DNA of 64,000 nt from Chlorops oryzae (taxonomy: Eukaryota > Arthropoda > Insecta > Diptera > Chloropidae): assembly GCA_020466095.1 (NCBI GenBank), contig CM035806.1, positions 113,541,080 through 113,605,079 of the forward strand. The letters are read 5' to 3'. Below are positions 20,627 to 31,784 of the stretch, in pieces (position 1 is the first letter of the stretch; the number at the start of each line of letters is the position of its first letter). The translations under genes were made by a program, and so were the position numbers. The notes below the pieces were generated by a model. It was not told the origin of the DNA, did not search any database, and worked only from the letters and a program-made list of their open reading frames with translations.

Positions 20627-23600
20627 TATATCCCTTGGTTGTGCGAGGATTGCGACCAGAATTAATCTTCAGCATCAGTGGCCCAGCATAATCACAACCA
20701 GCATTTTGAAACGGAAAAGCCTGGCGAACGCGAATTGCAGGTAGATCTGCCATGAGTTGCTCCGTCAAAACCTGTCGCTGCCGAAAACATCGAAGGTATT
20801 TATGCGTGACGCGTCGAATAAGGTTGCAGGCCACCAATTATCCAATATTTTTGTCGTATTAAAAAGAATAAAGCGGTAATTCCTGGATGCATATTCCTTA
20901 CATGTGCATCTTCCAGAATCAGAAGTGTAATTCGTGATTCCTTGGGTAAAAGAATGGGATGTTGCACCGATTCACTGAGTGTTGAGTTCTTCAAACGTCC
21001 ACCAACTCGAAGTATTCCGCTCTGATCGATATACGGGTGGAGCTTTAGAATATTCGATCGTTTGCTAATTGCGCGTCCCTGGCGCAAACATATGCTCTCC
21101 TGGGCAAAGTGAATTTGAGCTAACTTTAACAAAAAAGTTCGAGCTGTTCCAATTTCATGGAATGAGAGCGCAGTCGATGTGACCGCGATATCTCTGCCCT
21201 TCCGTATAGCCTCCACGAATCGCAAAATGTATGCCATTATTCTCGTCAGTCTTTGCCAGCTTGAGCATCGTTCCGTGAGCTCTAGTAAGGGGTTATCTGT
21301 CTCAGCCCGGGTACTCAGAGATGCCTGCTCCTTGTTGCGGAGCTCCAAATTACATACGGGCTCTGTAAGTAAGGATCTTTGTTTAGATTTATTCAATACA
21401 TGTTTAAGCTCAGATTCATCTTGAAGCCATCCAGGTCCATTCCACCAAAGTTTGAAGTTTATTAATTCCGAAGCTCGCATTCCTCGCGATGCACAGTCCG
21501 CCGCATTATCCTTTGATGAGACGTGATTCCAAGCTGCTCGTGGGAGTGTCTCCAATATTTCCGATGTTCGGTTTCCAATGAATGCCTTCCATTTAACTGG
21601 AGGCTGAGACAACCAGGCAAGTACTACCAACGAGTCCGTCCAAGCGTATGTGCATGTTACGTTCTTCGAAATGGACCCTCGCACAGTACGCATTAATCTG
21701 GTCAACAATAAGGCTCCACATAGCTCCAGCCTCGGAAGTGAAATCAGCTTCAATGGTGAAACTCGACTTTTAGCAGTGATCAGATTAACATGAATTTTCC
21801 CATCGCCATTCGTGACGCGAGCCTGTCTGCGCCGACGTTTTTGTCAATGCACGCAATCTCCGACGCAGCTGTAACTGTCGCAATTCGCTGACTGTTTGAA
21901 ACCCACTTGCTTAATTCGAGTCCATAAGATTTTAATACCTTTATGAGGTTTTGCTGAATGTTAAGAAGCTCCTCTTCGGTGTCTGCTCCGGTGAGCACAT
22001 CATCGACATAAAAATCATCTTGAATTATTTTCGAAACCTTTGGGAATCGCTCACGGTTATCCTCAGCGATTTTCTGCAAAACTCGAATAGACAAATAGGG
22101 AGCACATGTAGTCCCATATGTTACCGTGCATAATTGATAGTGTTTCAACGGCTTGGTCGAATCCTCCCTCCATACGATTCGCTGAAAATTAAGATGTGCT
22201 TCAGTTACCCAGATCTGCCGAAAAATTTTTACGATATCCGCGGAAAATACATATAAGTGCATACGAAATCGCAAACATACTTCAAAAAGTTTTCATTGAA
22301 TGCTTGGCCCAGCATAGAGTAGACTGTTCAGCGAGGATCCATTCGAATCCTTGTATGAGCCGTCAAACACGACTCTAATCTTTGTTGTGACCACAGCATG
22401 ATGTGGAAGGTAAAAGCACTGCCCGTCCTGTGCCTCCATCTGCTTTATTGGAATTTCCTCCAAATGTCCTAGTTGGAGGTATTCCTTCATGCATTGGTTG
22501 TACAGCCTGCGCATATGAACATCATTACTCAAGCGCCGCTCCAACGATTGGAAGCGAGATATTGCGCCCCTGAGCGTGTTCCCACAACTTACATTTTCTT
22601 CCTTAAATAGAAGGTGTACAACATATTTACCATCAGAGTGTCTCTTAACTGTGTCTTGAAAATATTTTTCTACAATTTCGTCTTCTGGTGACATTGTTAA
22701 AATCGGTGAAGTTTCCTCTATTTCCCAAAACAAACGTAGTGATCGATCGATATCGATTAGACTTAGCAAAGAGGACGATTCATTCGTAAGTGTGGGCATA
22801 ACCGCCGTGATTATCCATCCAAGGATAGAAAAAATAGCTATGGCGTTTCCCTGCGAGTCGTATTTTTTCCTTAGCGTAAATACCTTCCAAATGTATTCCG
22901 CTCCCAATAAGATGTCGATTGACGAAGGCACATTGTAATTCGGGTCTGCCAAGGACACACCTTGCAGACAATCATGAACATTACGTGGTATATTTGAACT
23001 CGGTAGTAGAGATGTGATTCGCTTCAATATGTGAACACGAACAGTTAATTGATGCGGTGAAATTCTTGATTTCATGTTAATGTTGACACATCCTCGAGTG
23101 GTTTCCGCTTCAACAGAGGATATACCCGACACTCGTATTCGAGAGTGCGTACGCGGAAGGCCCAAGCGTTGGGCGAATGCTTCTGAGATATATGAAAGTT
23201 CTGACGCTGAGTCTAGTAATACGCGGCATTGTACAAACATTCCCAGATGACCCAAACCGTCTCCTTTAATACCTGGAGGACGATCGAGGTAGCTGGCACT
23301 CTCATGTGCACTTTTCAACGATATGGAAGTTGGCGATTGAGTAGGCTGCGACGGTAGTGATGGCAGAGTCGCTGCAACGCTTCCCTTAGTATTGCAGCAT
23401 TCGCGAGTAATATTTGCAATTGTTGACCATGGTGGATGGAGCGCTGTCGGAAGCTCGGTTGGGGTTGAAACACTTTCACTGGTAACGTGAGTGGAAGTAT
23501 TCGATGGCGTATCAGTTGATGGATTCGATGTGATTGGATGTACAAGTGTATGGTGCTTGCGGTTGCAAGTACGGCAGCAAAACTTCGACGAACAGTTATA

Positions 23601-24789
23601 TGCAGAGTGCCCTGATTTAAGACAATTGAAGCAGAGCCCCTTTTCTTTAATCCATCCTGGGCGATCTACTGCAGATAACGCTCCAAATTGTGGACATTTG
23701 TTGAGTGAGTGGTCGTTTGTATTGCAGCGTCCACACGCTTGACCGCCTTTGGGACTGGACTGCAAGGTACTCGCCTGTTTATTCTTCGAACCCTCCGACT
23801 GGCAGAGCTCCAACTCTTGGCATCTATCATCTAGAAAATCAAGAAACTCATCAATAGTTGGACTAGCCATATCCTTACTCGCTGATATCTATCTTCTCCG
23901 AGATTCTGCATCAAGCTTCGCTACTAATAGATGAATCAGCCAACAGTCGCTCGTATATTCCTTGAGAAGCTCCAGCCCTCTTATTGCTTCAGTAGCTCCA
24001 TCGGCAATAGTTCGCAGCGTAACAGCATTCTCCCCAGTTAGGCGTGGCAGCTTGAGGAAGGCTTCAATGTACGAAGTAACAATATGACGCGGCTTATCGT
24101 AGCGATCGAGTATCCTCCTCCATGCAACGGCGTAAGATTCTTCTGTGATAGGCAAATGTCGAATAATATCTGCCGCCTCCTTAGATAACAACGATTTCAG
24201 AAAATGGAATTTCTGCGTGTCTGACAGATTCGCCCTTTTCCCGATCGCGCTTACAAAGAGATCCTTAAAGGATGGCCAATCCTTATATTTTCCCGTAAAC
24301 GAAGGTATATTCCACCGTGGAAGCTCCGCTTGCATGCCGAACTCCTTACTCATCAACTCATGCTGTTTTTCACATAACCTCACAACGGCGTCCGTAGACA
24401 TCACACGTGGCTCCGACTCCCGTAATTTATTCTGTAGTACGGAAAGCAACCCCCGCGCTTGCAGGTATCGTTCTTCATAGATATGGAAATCAGCGTCTGG
24501 ATCCACAAACTCATCTTCTCCACCAAATGCATACAGTGCTTGGGTATTGTCCTGGAATTGCTTCCATACTTCTTCCAGCCTTTCTAAGCGTGCAGCTAAG
24601 AGCTCAACAGAAGTCTCTGAAGAAACTACATTTTCAGCACGCGTGAGCGTTCTTTTCAAATGGCTCCGGAATTGATTCAGTGCAGCTAACGTCTCAGCCA
24701 TGGTGCGTAGCCTGTTTGTTCGGTAAAGTCCACGAGGAAGCAATTTACAAATTTCTCTTCACTTCAGCAGAAAACTATAACCAAGTCGC

Positions 24790-24807
24790 ATCCGGCTCGA
24801 AGGACCA
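24790..24807 (-). promoter_or_regulatory. tRNA-Tyr primer-binding site of BEL element
   Basis: Minus strand TGGTCCTTCGAGCCGGAT, 18 nt complementary to the 3' end of tRNA-Tyr including CCA and stopping right before position 58. Six bases separate it from the 5' LTR. Confidence 0.85.
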
Positions 24808-24987
24808 AATTTATGATGACGAATGAAGCGATTCTTGGTTTTTTAATAAATTCAATTTATCTTAAGCTCGTGAGAGAAATTCTGCCCGCGTGTTTCGTTT
24901 TTTGCTTCTTATTCCAATGCGTGGCAGAAGACCAACCTCCTTCAGGTAGTTAACAAAAAAACAGCTGATTCGCAAATTATATCTAAG

Positions 24988-27446
24988 TAGAGTCCGACCG
25001 AAGTCAAAATTTTCAACCGAAACCGAACCGAAACCGAATATTCGGCTTTTTTTCAAGACCGAAACCGAAAACGAAACCGAAACTTTCCAAGTCTGAGAAA
25101 CAAAACTAATTTTATTGTATGGTCATATATGTATTTAAAATATATATATTACTAGTGTAAATAAACATAACAAAAACATAACGGTAACATTTATAAAAAA
25201 ATAAAATCTCCGAATTCACATCGTTAGAAATAAAGCTTTGTCACTTAATGTATTGTAATGTAGTTGTACATAAATTTTTTAAAGTCTTTTCTTTTCAAGT
25301 TTTTCCTAATATTCAAAACTTAAAAGTTTTATATTGTAATGTAAAAATAATATTTTACTCGCATTTTCAGCTTGAAGGTTGCACCTTCTATCGCTATATA
25401 ATTGACCAGCAGCACTAAAAAATTGCTCACTAGCAATACTGGACGGTGGCGCGGAAAGAAATTTCTTTGCCAGTGGCTTTAAAAAACTAAAGGAACTTTG
25501 ATGCCAATATTCATATATATTAGAGTTCCTTGGGATAAGCGGTTGAGTGAGATATTCCTCTATCTGTTTTTTGTGTGACAGCCCAGTAACGGTATTTTTT
25601 TTTTGAGACACGAAAACGTCGGCATCATGAATATCCGAAAGGTTATTATTCTCAATAGGTATATTTGAACTTTCATGAGAAAATGGTTCAATAGATTCAA
25701 CATCTGACTCACAATCAGACGATGAACTTGCTTTTATTAAATCTTTACACATTTTACTTTCCATTTCATTGAAATATTTTTGTTTAAATCTTGGATCTAA
25801 AAAACAAGAAACTAAAAGCTCTGGAGAAGAAGTAACATATGAAAAACGTCGATTAAATGATATATTTAAGCGAGATTTTAGCGTGATAATTTCTTTCGAA
25901 CCATCACTATTTGATGACAGCTTTGAGCGTAATGCAAATATTAGTGGTATAATCATTTATACGCATGAAGAATCTGAGGAAAGATCGAGTGTTGCTTGGT
26001 AAAATGACTTAAGAACTAACACAATATTTTTAATGGTAGTCCAATCATCTGCAGTTAGAATTTCTATAGAACTACGTTCTGCAGCAAACAGATTTATTGC
26101 AGATTTTTGCTCCAAAAGTCTATCTAACATTAAATATGTGCTATTCCACCTGCATGGCATATCTTGCAAAAGGACGTGCTTAGGCAAGCCTAACTTGTCT
26201 TGATACTGTTACAAATGTCTAAATGCATTTTCACTCCTTTTGAAGTATCCAACAATTTTGCTACATTTCTTTTTTAAATTGTAAATATCTTCATTTTCGA
26301 AAATTGAGTCATTAACAACAAGTTGAAGTGTTTGTATTGCACATCCTAAAAATTTAAATCCTCCCAAATTTAAAGCTGCTTTCATATTAGCAGCATTATC
26401 TGCAATAGCTAGATGAATCTTATCTCCAATATTATACTCTTCGATTAAAGAAATTAACTTATTTGCGATGTATTTTCCAGTGTGGTCGTTTTCAAGAGGC
26501 ATACCACTTAAGACAACTTTATACCTTCGTGGGCCTTCAATGAAATGTGCAGTAAAACTAAGCAAAGAGCAAGTTTTTGCAGATTTGCTTCAGATATCAG
26601 TTGTAAAACTTATCCAATTAGCTGAAGATAGCATATCAATTACTTTTTGTTTTACTTTGTTGAATGTGACTGGCATCAAGGTACTTCTAAAATACTTTTC
26701 GGTTTTTTTTCGATACCTACTGGGACCTTCTGGATCGCTGATATTCAATCTCTTGAAAGCGTCACCTTCCACAATGTTAAAGGGCAGCATGTCAACAATT
26801 ATAAGATCCATAATCGTATTCTCAATGCGAAGGGTAGCCGGATGATCGTCTTGTAACAAGACCTTTCGTTCACATAGTTCAGGTAATGTTTGCTGAAGTT
26901 GATTTTGTTTTGATTGTGCCGCTGAGTCCAACTTTTGGCGCTTAGCTTTATTATCAGAGGTTGAAAAAAGTTTCCATTCAGATGGATGCACTTTCTCCAA
27001 ATGCTTTTTTATACCGACGAAAGATTGACGCCTCGGAAGTGAGTTGCCTAGAGATATTTCTTTGGCACACAATTTACAAGAGGCCGTACTCTTATTTCGT
27101 GTATAAAACTCCCAAATGCCGTTTATTGGAGCCATCGGGTCTAAAAAGACAGTGCTCTAATTAATTAATGAAATAATTTCAAAGTTTTTCTTACCAATGC
27201 TTTATTCCACGCTCAAAGTTAACAGCTGTTTGTCAATGAACGCGACAGCAGATAGAGTTGCCGTTGGTTACAAAAAATCATATTAATTAAATGGTAGTAA
27301 AATGAAAATATTTCTTTTTCAAAATATGTTTGAAAGTTTCGGTTTCGGTTTCAGCCTTTTCGGAGCTAAAACCGAACCGAAACCGAAACCAAAAATTTAG
27401 GATGATTCGGTGGCCGAACCGAAACCAAAGGTTCGGTCGGACTCTA
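24988..27446 (-). mobile_element. hAT element, 2,459 bp, TSD TATCTAAG
   Basis: Termini TAGAGTCCGACCGAA and TTCGGTCGGACTCTA are perfect inverted repeats, flanked by TATCTAAG at 24980-24987 and 27447-27454 (8 bp, as expected for hAT). Both subterminal regions (25000-25085 and 27330-27445) carry clusters of ACCGAAA motifs, likely transposase-binding sites. Confidence 0.95.
25306..27135 (-). pseudogene. hAT transposase with three in-frame stops
   Basis: From ATG 27135 (MAPINGIWEFYTRN) the same frame runs 610 codons to 25306 with no frameshift, only three nonsense codons at 26590-26592 (replacing the Trp expected after FTTDI), 26209-26211 and 25957-25959. The N-terminus is a BED zinc finger (SCKLCAKEISLG...HLEKVH). 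The catalytic region includes ISFTTDI and LAIADNAANM. CRWNSTYLMLDRLLE marks the insertion domain. The C-terminus has the dimerisation motif APPSSIASEQFFSAAG. The family cuts and pastes DNA in the nucleus. Stops without indels suggest a moderately young copy. Confidence 0.93.
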
Positions 27447-27585
27447 TATCTAAGCCTTATCAAAGGGCAGATCAAATTATAACTAGGCCTTATCGACAAG
27501 AAGATCGACTTATAACTAAATTTCAAACAACAAGAAATTTCTTCGTATACTTCAAAGAAGGTGTAATTCGTTCATGAACATGGTA

Positions 27586-28138
27586 AATGCACAAATTGAG
27601 TGTTTTGCTTGTTAGTTTTTTTTTTTTTTTACAAACCAACCGGGGACGATTGACAATTATGAAAAAATAAGAAATTAAGAAAATAAATGTAGCAAATTAA
27701 AATAATAATTTGTGGGTCTTATTTTTTCGTACTTTCCTTCTAATATTAGAAGTAAAAAAAGGTGGATAATTATACCTTAATATAAAAATCGAATCGTCAT
27801 GTGAAAATTGTCTTTTTAGTGTTTTTATTTAAAAAAATTTTATTTGATTTGAAGCGCATTAGTGTTGTTGTCAGAGGATAGAGAAGAGAAGAAATATAAG
27901 AACTGCTGTACAATTTTTGTACGCAGTAGAAAATACATACATATGTTTGTATGTATGTAAGTCTGTTTGGGTTTGCGCAATTAACAGTGTGGGTGAAAAC
28001 TATATGAACAATGTGTGAGTCAAGAACCGCTTATAGGCTTTTGACTTTCCCGCACTTTTTGGCTTGGGTCTTATAACTTTTCTCTATAAATATACCAATA
28101 TAGATATGCAAACTCAAATCAAATTTTTTAAAGCTTTA
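27586..28138. other. internal non-coding part of outer BEL-type element
   Basis: AT-rich, with a T-run at 27618-27632 and a short ATGTATGTATGTAAG repeat near 27950. No gene seen. Confidence 0.4.
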
Positions 28139-28377
28139 CAGTCTTATTCATAAAAAATTCGTAAAATACTGTATAAGCCCACTATAGTTAAAAAGCATTA
28201 TAAAGTTATAAAGGGTTTATAAAAGCTATCATTCATAAACGTTCTATATCTACATTTTAGCTATAAAGGGGAAAGGCCGGTTTTTATCCGAAATTTCGGC
28301 AACACTGATATGGAAATGTCAAATAGTACAAAAACAAATCGTTATTTTTGTTTTGTTTCAAAAAATTTTTACATGAA

Positions 28378-29514
28378 ATGGAGCAAATTCAAATTAAAAG
28401 AAATCGCGGGGGAAACTGGACACAACAGGACAAAGTAAGGTCTTCAAAGCAGTATTTATTTTATTTATTTCATTTATTTATTGCTTTAGGTATTGCTTCA
28501 AGAATTGGTGAAAGCAAGAGTGGCAGTAATTGAAAATAAAAACACGAATGTGAATGCGGCAAAATTAAAGGCATGGAAGGAAATACACGAAAGGTACGAG
28601 TATATTTTTCCTGTTACTACCGTTAAAAAATTTTAAATTGTGTTAAATTTCTGGGTGACAGTTTTAACGAAATGGGAAACACTCAACGCTCAATTTCGCA
28701 ACTAAAAAGTCAGTGGACAGTAATAAAAATGAATGCTTAGAAAGAGAAGGCGCATCAAAGGATTGAAATTCGCAAGACAGGTGGAGGCCCCTAACCTTCT
28801 GAGAAACCTGTTTCTTGTGACGACATTGAGTCGTGGTTGACGAACGAATTTGCAACGGTTGACAACATTTTCGACTCAGACTCTCAACCAAAGGTACATT
28901 TCTTTTTTAACAATAACTTTTATTTAAATTTATTTTTAGAAATCAAACTAAAAGAAGACATTTTTATTTTTAAGACTAGTGTACAAACAGATTTTGGGTT
29001 GGAAATATTGCAGTGTATTGAAGAAGAAGATATGGAAATCGAACAACTAGAAAGCTCCGAGTTAGAAAATACTCACCAAATAAAAGAAACAAATGAAGTC
29101 AGATTTCTATATACATTTTTTATATAATAAATTAATTTTAAGTTTTGTATAATAAATAAATTGTATATATAAATAATAAATTAATTGTTGTTTTGGAAGA
29201 AAATGATTCGGCAAAATGTTCCGCAAACTCTTCTTATAAGCGAAATAAAACTCGAGAGAACAAATTTCAACGAAAGAAAAAGCGGTTGGATATGGAAATA
29301 TGTTTTGCTTTCGTTATTATAATTTTACAATTACTTATGAATACTATATTGTAGCCTTGTGAACTCATTGCAAATGTGGAAGTTCAGTGCCGTAAGGAGT
29401 TACATGCCGTCCAGATGGAAAATGAACTCAAAAAGGGACGAAACCTAGACAACGAAAATAAAGTTATATCAGAACAACTTAAATATTACCAAAACAAAAA
29501 TAAAAATATGTGAC
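28378..29514 (+). pseudogene. Harbinger Myb/SANT-like DNA-binding protein gene, multi-exon, with nonsense codons
   Basis: Exon 1 is 28378-28434 (MEQIQIKRNRGGNWTQQDK, then GTAAGG). Exon 2 is 28500-28593 (VLLQELVKARVAVIENKNTN...KAWKEIHE). Exon 3 starts at 28662 (FNEMGNTQRSISQLKSQW), giving the three-helix Myb/SANT-like (MADF/MSANTD-type) fold with its spaced Trp residues. A TAG at about 28738 and a TAA near 28792 interrupt exon 3. Later exons are acidic and then basic, with a coiled coil (ENELKKGRNLDNENKVISEQL) ending at TGA 29512-29514. In the family this protein helps bring transposase to the nucleus and the TIRs. Later splice sites are less certain. Confidence 0.72.
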
Positions 29515-29522
29515 AAAATTTA

Positions 29523-30705
29523 TTAAAAATGTCTATCAATGAATGTTTTCAAAATTATATTTTCTCTTTGTCGCGATGATAAGCTCGGTTCAAATTCAAA
29601 TGTTGTTTCAGGGAAATCGTTATGTGGAGCTATATTTTCATCTGAAACATGAGAGAAAAGGAACATCACTCACTGACAATAACAACAAAGCCAAAACTAC
29701 GACTTACCAATAATGGAGTCCTTATCGTCTAATGTTAAGTTGTGCAAAACAGCTAATGCTACAATTGTAGCTTTAGCGTTTGAAAGTGACACTGTTAAAC
29801 CATCCAGTAAACATCAGAATCGCTGCTTCCATACTCCGAAACACCTTTCCACTGTATTTCGCGTGGCTATATGCGCAATATTGTACCTTTCTTCTTTTTC
29901 TGTGCTAGGTCTTAACAAAGGAGTAAAAAGATATCGTGTAAGCTTGTAGCCGGAATCTCCTAAGAGACGACTTTTAAAGCGTCCATTTTCAAACTGTTGT
30001 TTTACAGAGCTCTCATTAAATATTCTTGAGTCATGAGTACTACCTCTCCACCTTGCAACAATGTTTCTTATTTTTAGGCTATGATCAGAAATAACCTGCA
30101 AATATGTTTTCTGAAATAAAAAACATTTGCACCATAAACCTAATCGCACCTGAACATTTAAAGAGTAATAGCCCTTTCTATTTATATAATATTGGGCCAT
30201 ATCAACACCAACTTTTTTAATCTTGATATGAGTGCAATCAATGGTGCCTATGACACCCGGAAAATTTCTAATTGTTTTGAAACCTCTCATTAAATCTTCT
30301 TCCTCCATCAGAGAGCTTGGCATTTTAATAAAGTTTGGCGAAAGTTTCGCAAGTGTACGCGCAACTCTAGCACAGATGCGACTAACAGTGGGTTGGCTTA
30401 ATCCATGCAAGTCTCCTGAGTCTTCTTGAACCTAAAAACTATTTTTTTTAGAGGCTAGAGGATATTGAAAAATTTATTACCTCTCTTCGTCCCCAACAGC
30501 GTAATGCAACTAAGACTTGCAGCTTCGGAGAAATTCCCTTTCCCCTTTTATCGGTTTTCAATTCATCAGCCACCAATGTCACAATATGGTTTACCATTTG
30601 CTTTGAGAAACGATATCTTCCTATGAACTCCTTTCCAGATAATAAAAATGGGTCGGCACGCTCGTTGTACTTTTTAACAGGTCTGTTCGCCATAGCTCTA
30701 ACCAT
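29523..30705 (-). pseudogene. HARBI1-like Harbinger transposase gene with tiny introns, one premature stop
   Basis: Exons on the minus strand: 30705-30481, 30431-30150, 30095-29708 and 29641-29523. Introns of 49, 54 and 66 nt all have GT..AG ends. DDE motifs: VIGTIDCTHIKI, GSTHDSRIF and NTVERCFGVWKQRF. Exon 1 has DPFLLSGKEFIGRYRFSKQMV and exon 2 the HGLSQPTVSRI helix-turn-helix. A TGA at 29814-29816 stops the frame after WKQRF, but the same frame continues (NAKATIVALAVLHNLTL) into the last exon, ending TAA at 29523-29525. It is therefore one nonsense codon away from an intact frame. The start was chosen at the first ATG of the frame. Confidence 0.85.
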
Positions 30706-31011
30706 TTCTTTAAAGGAACATTTCAATTACTGAAAAAATAAAAAAATGTGCTTGCCTATATTCCCAATCGTGTTAATGGTCTGGAGAGAATCCATTTTCA
30801 GATTTCACAATGCAAGAAAATTTTGTTTTTACGGATTAAGATTTTTATAAAAGGCTTATAGAAGCCTAAACAGCATTATAACTTTCAATATTTTATTAAG
30901 TCTTTATAAACCTGTTATATCTCTATAGTGCGTTTATGAATAAAATTTTAGGCAAACAGCTTTATAAACCCTTTATAAGCCTGCTATAATTTTTTATGAA
31001 TAAGACTGTTA

Positions 31012-31527
31012 AAGTTTAAGGGTTTTTTATATATTACAATATAAAAATAAAATTATAAGATTTCTTCAATATTTATGTAGTGGACTGTATTTTTATTTGA
31101 AAGAGGCTTGGGTTTTGCGAAAAGGCAAAAAAAAGAAACAAAAAAACAGCAAACCAAAACTAGTGGCATCAATAGTTCTGATGCAGTTTGTGTGCTACTT
31201 TTTTTTTGTCGGGAATATAAATATATAAAATAATTTATATTACATACAGTACCTGGAGCTTAGGGGCTTTAAACGGTGTTACCGACAACTTCAAAAAGGA
31301 GCCGAGGCATCCATACGTCCTGGCCTTGAAGCGAGAACCATTGTTGCTTGGGTTGCTCCAGATTTTGTTCTTCTTGTTGTTGTTTTTCCTCGAATATTTG
31401 TTTTGTTAATTTTTATTTTTTTTATTTTTTGTTTTTTTTGTTGCGCCGCGTTTACAGTTTTAAATTAAGGGTTTTTTGTATTTTTTTTTTAAATAAATTA
31501 AGGGTTCAAAGTAGGCTCGAAGGACCA
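31012..31527. other. internal non-coding part and truncated PBS of outer BEL-type element
   Basis: Minus strand from 31527 reads TGGTCCTTCGAGCC (14 nt of a tRNA-Tyr PBS), then an A-rich leader. No ORF of recognisable family. Confidence 0.45.
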
Positions 31528-31784
31528 TGAAAAAGACTCTGGCCTTTTAACTAAATTAAATAAAACAGATCGTTTCGGGTGCGGCAATGCGCTTAGGGTC
31601 TCGGACAACAACTGAGCCCTTTCGCTCTTTCTTCTAAGTTTCTCTTTTCTTCTTACAATGTGTTCGAGTACATTTCACGACTTATGAGTGTAACAACAAT
31701 TTGAGTGGAAAATTACATTTCATTTTGAGTTACATTTCACGTTCTTAATTTACTCTTAAATAGAAAGGGTTGCCATCGTAGACA
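31528..31784 (-). repeat. LTR (right copy, 5') of outer BEL-type element
   Basis: 257 bp, same ends as 16277-16533. Immediately right of it Gypsy gag sequence resumes (CATTTTGAAATCTGAC). Confidence 0.85.

Larger units (their letters stand above)
18517..24701 (-). pseudogene. BEL/Pao gag-pol polyprotein, decayed
   Basis: ATG at 24701 (MAETLAALNQF). Gag has the DUF1759 core (LPRWNIPSFTGKYKDWPSF). An in-frame TAG at 23889-23891 is followed in the same frame by zinc knuckles (CGRCNTNDHSLNKC, CFNCLKSGHSAYNC), the aspartic protease (VLLDSASELSYI) and early RT. A TGA follows at 22293-22295, still in frame, then RT with QDDFYVDDVLTGAD. Near 21830 the frame changes and the RT connection region plus the start of RNase H are missing (deletion). 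RNase H/integrase follow (SLPRLELCGALLL), a frameshift near 20830, the mariner insertion, then integrase (IYSDNGRNFIG), a TAG and frameshift near 19070, and the DUF5641 tail ending at 18517. The protein would reverse transcribe and integrate the element; this copy cannot. Confidence 0.88.
18192..27580 (-). mobile_element. full-length BEL/Pao element (300-bp LTRs, TSD TGGTA) with two nested DNA transposons
   Basis: LTRs at 18192-18491 (3') and 24814-27580 (5', interrupted). The host 5 bp TGGTA is duplicated at 18187-18191 and 27581-27585. The PBS at 24790-24807 is complementary to the tRNA-Tyr 3' end. The coding region runs 24701 to 18517 on the minus strand. A mariner (19342-20626) sits in the integrase region and a hAT (24988-27446) in the 5' LTR. 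After subtracting the hAT and its duplicated 8 bp, the 5' LTR is exactly 300 bp, the same as the 3' LTR. Confidence 0.92.
24814..27580 (-). repeat. 5' LTR of BEL element, interrupted by a hAT element
   Basis: The 300-bp LTR is split between 24814-24987 and 27447-27580 by the hAT insertion and its 8-bp duplication TATCTAAG. It should contain the element's promoter; no TATA or initiator was confirmed. Confidence 0.88.
28139..31008. mobile_element. PIF/Harbinger element, 2,870 bp, TSD TTA, two convergent genes
   Basis: Ends CAGTCTTATTCATAAAAAAT (perfect inverted repeat at least 20 bp), flanked by TTA at 28136-28138 and 31009-31011, the 3-bp duplication typical of Harbinger. Subterminal TATAAAGGGTTTATAA-like motifs occur at both ends. 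It carries a Myb-like gene (plus) and a HARBI1-like transposase gene (minus), the usual two-gene set of this superfamily. Confidence 0.93.
15720..31784 (-). mobile_element. non-coding BEL-type LTR element splitting the Gypsy gag, host to nested insertions
   Basis: Two 257-bp LTRs in the same (minus) orientation, 16277-16533 and 31528-31784, differ at only about four positions. The right one is followed inwards by a Tyr-tRNA-type PBS start (TGGTCCTTCGAGCC). The left one is preceded by a G/C-rich tract (GGCCGGCGGGA) suited to a polypurine primer. Removing nested elements leaves about 2.7 kb of internal sequence (16534-18186, 27586-28138, 31012-31527) with no recognisable gag or pol, so it resembles a large non-autonomous LTR element. 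CATTTTGAAA occurs at both 15715 and 31785, consistent with insertion into gag with CATTT duplicated. The extra 15720-16237 segment beyond the left LTR is unexplained. Confidence 0.6.
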
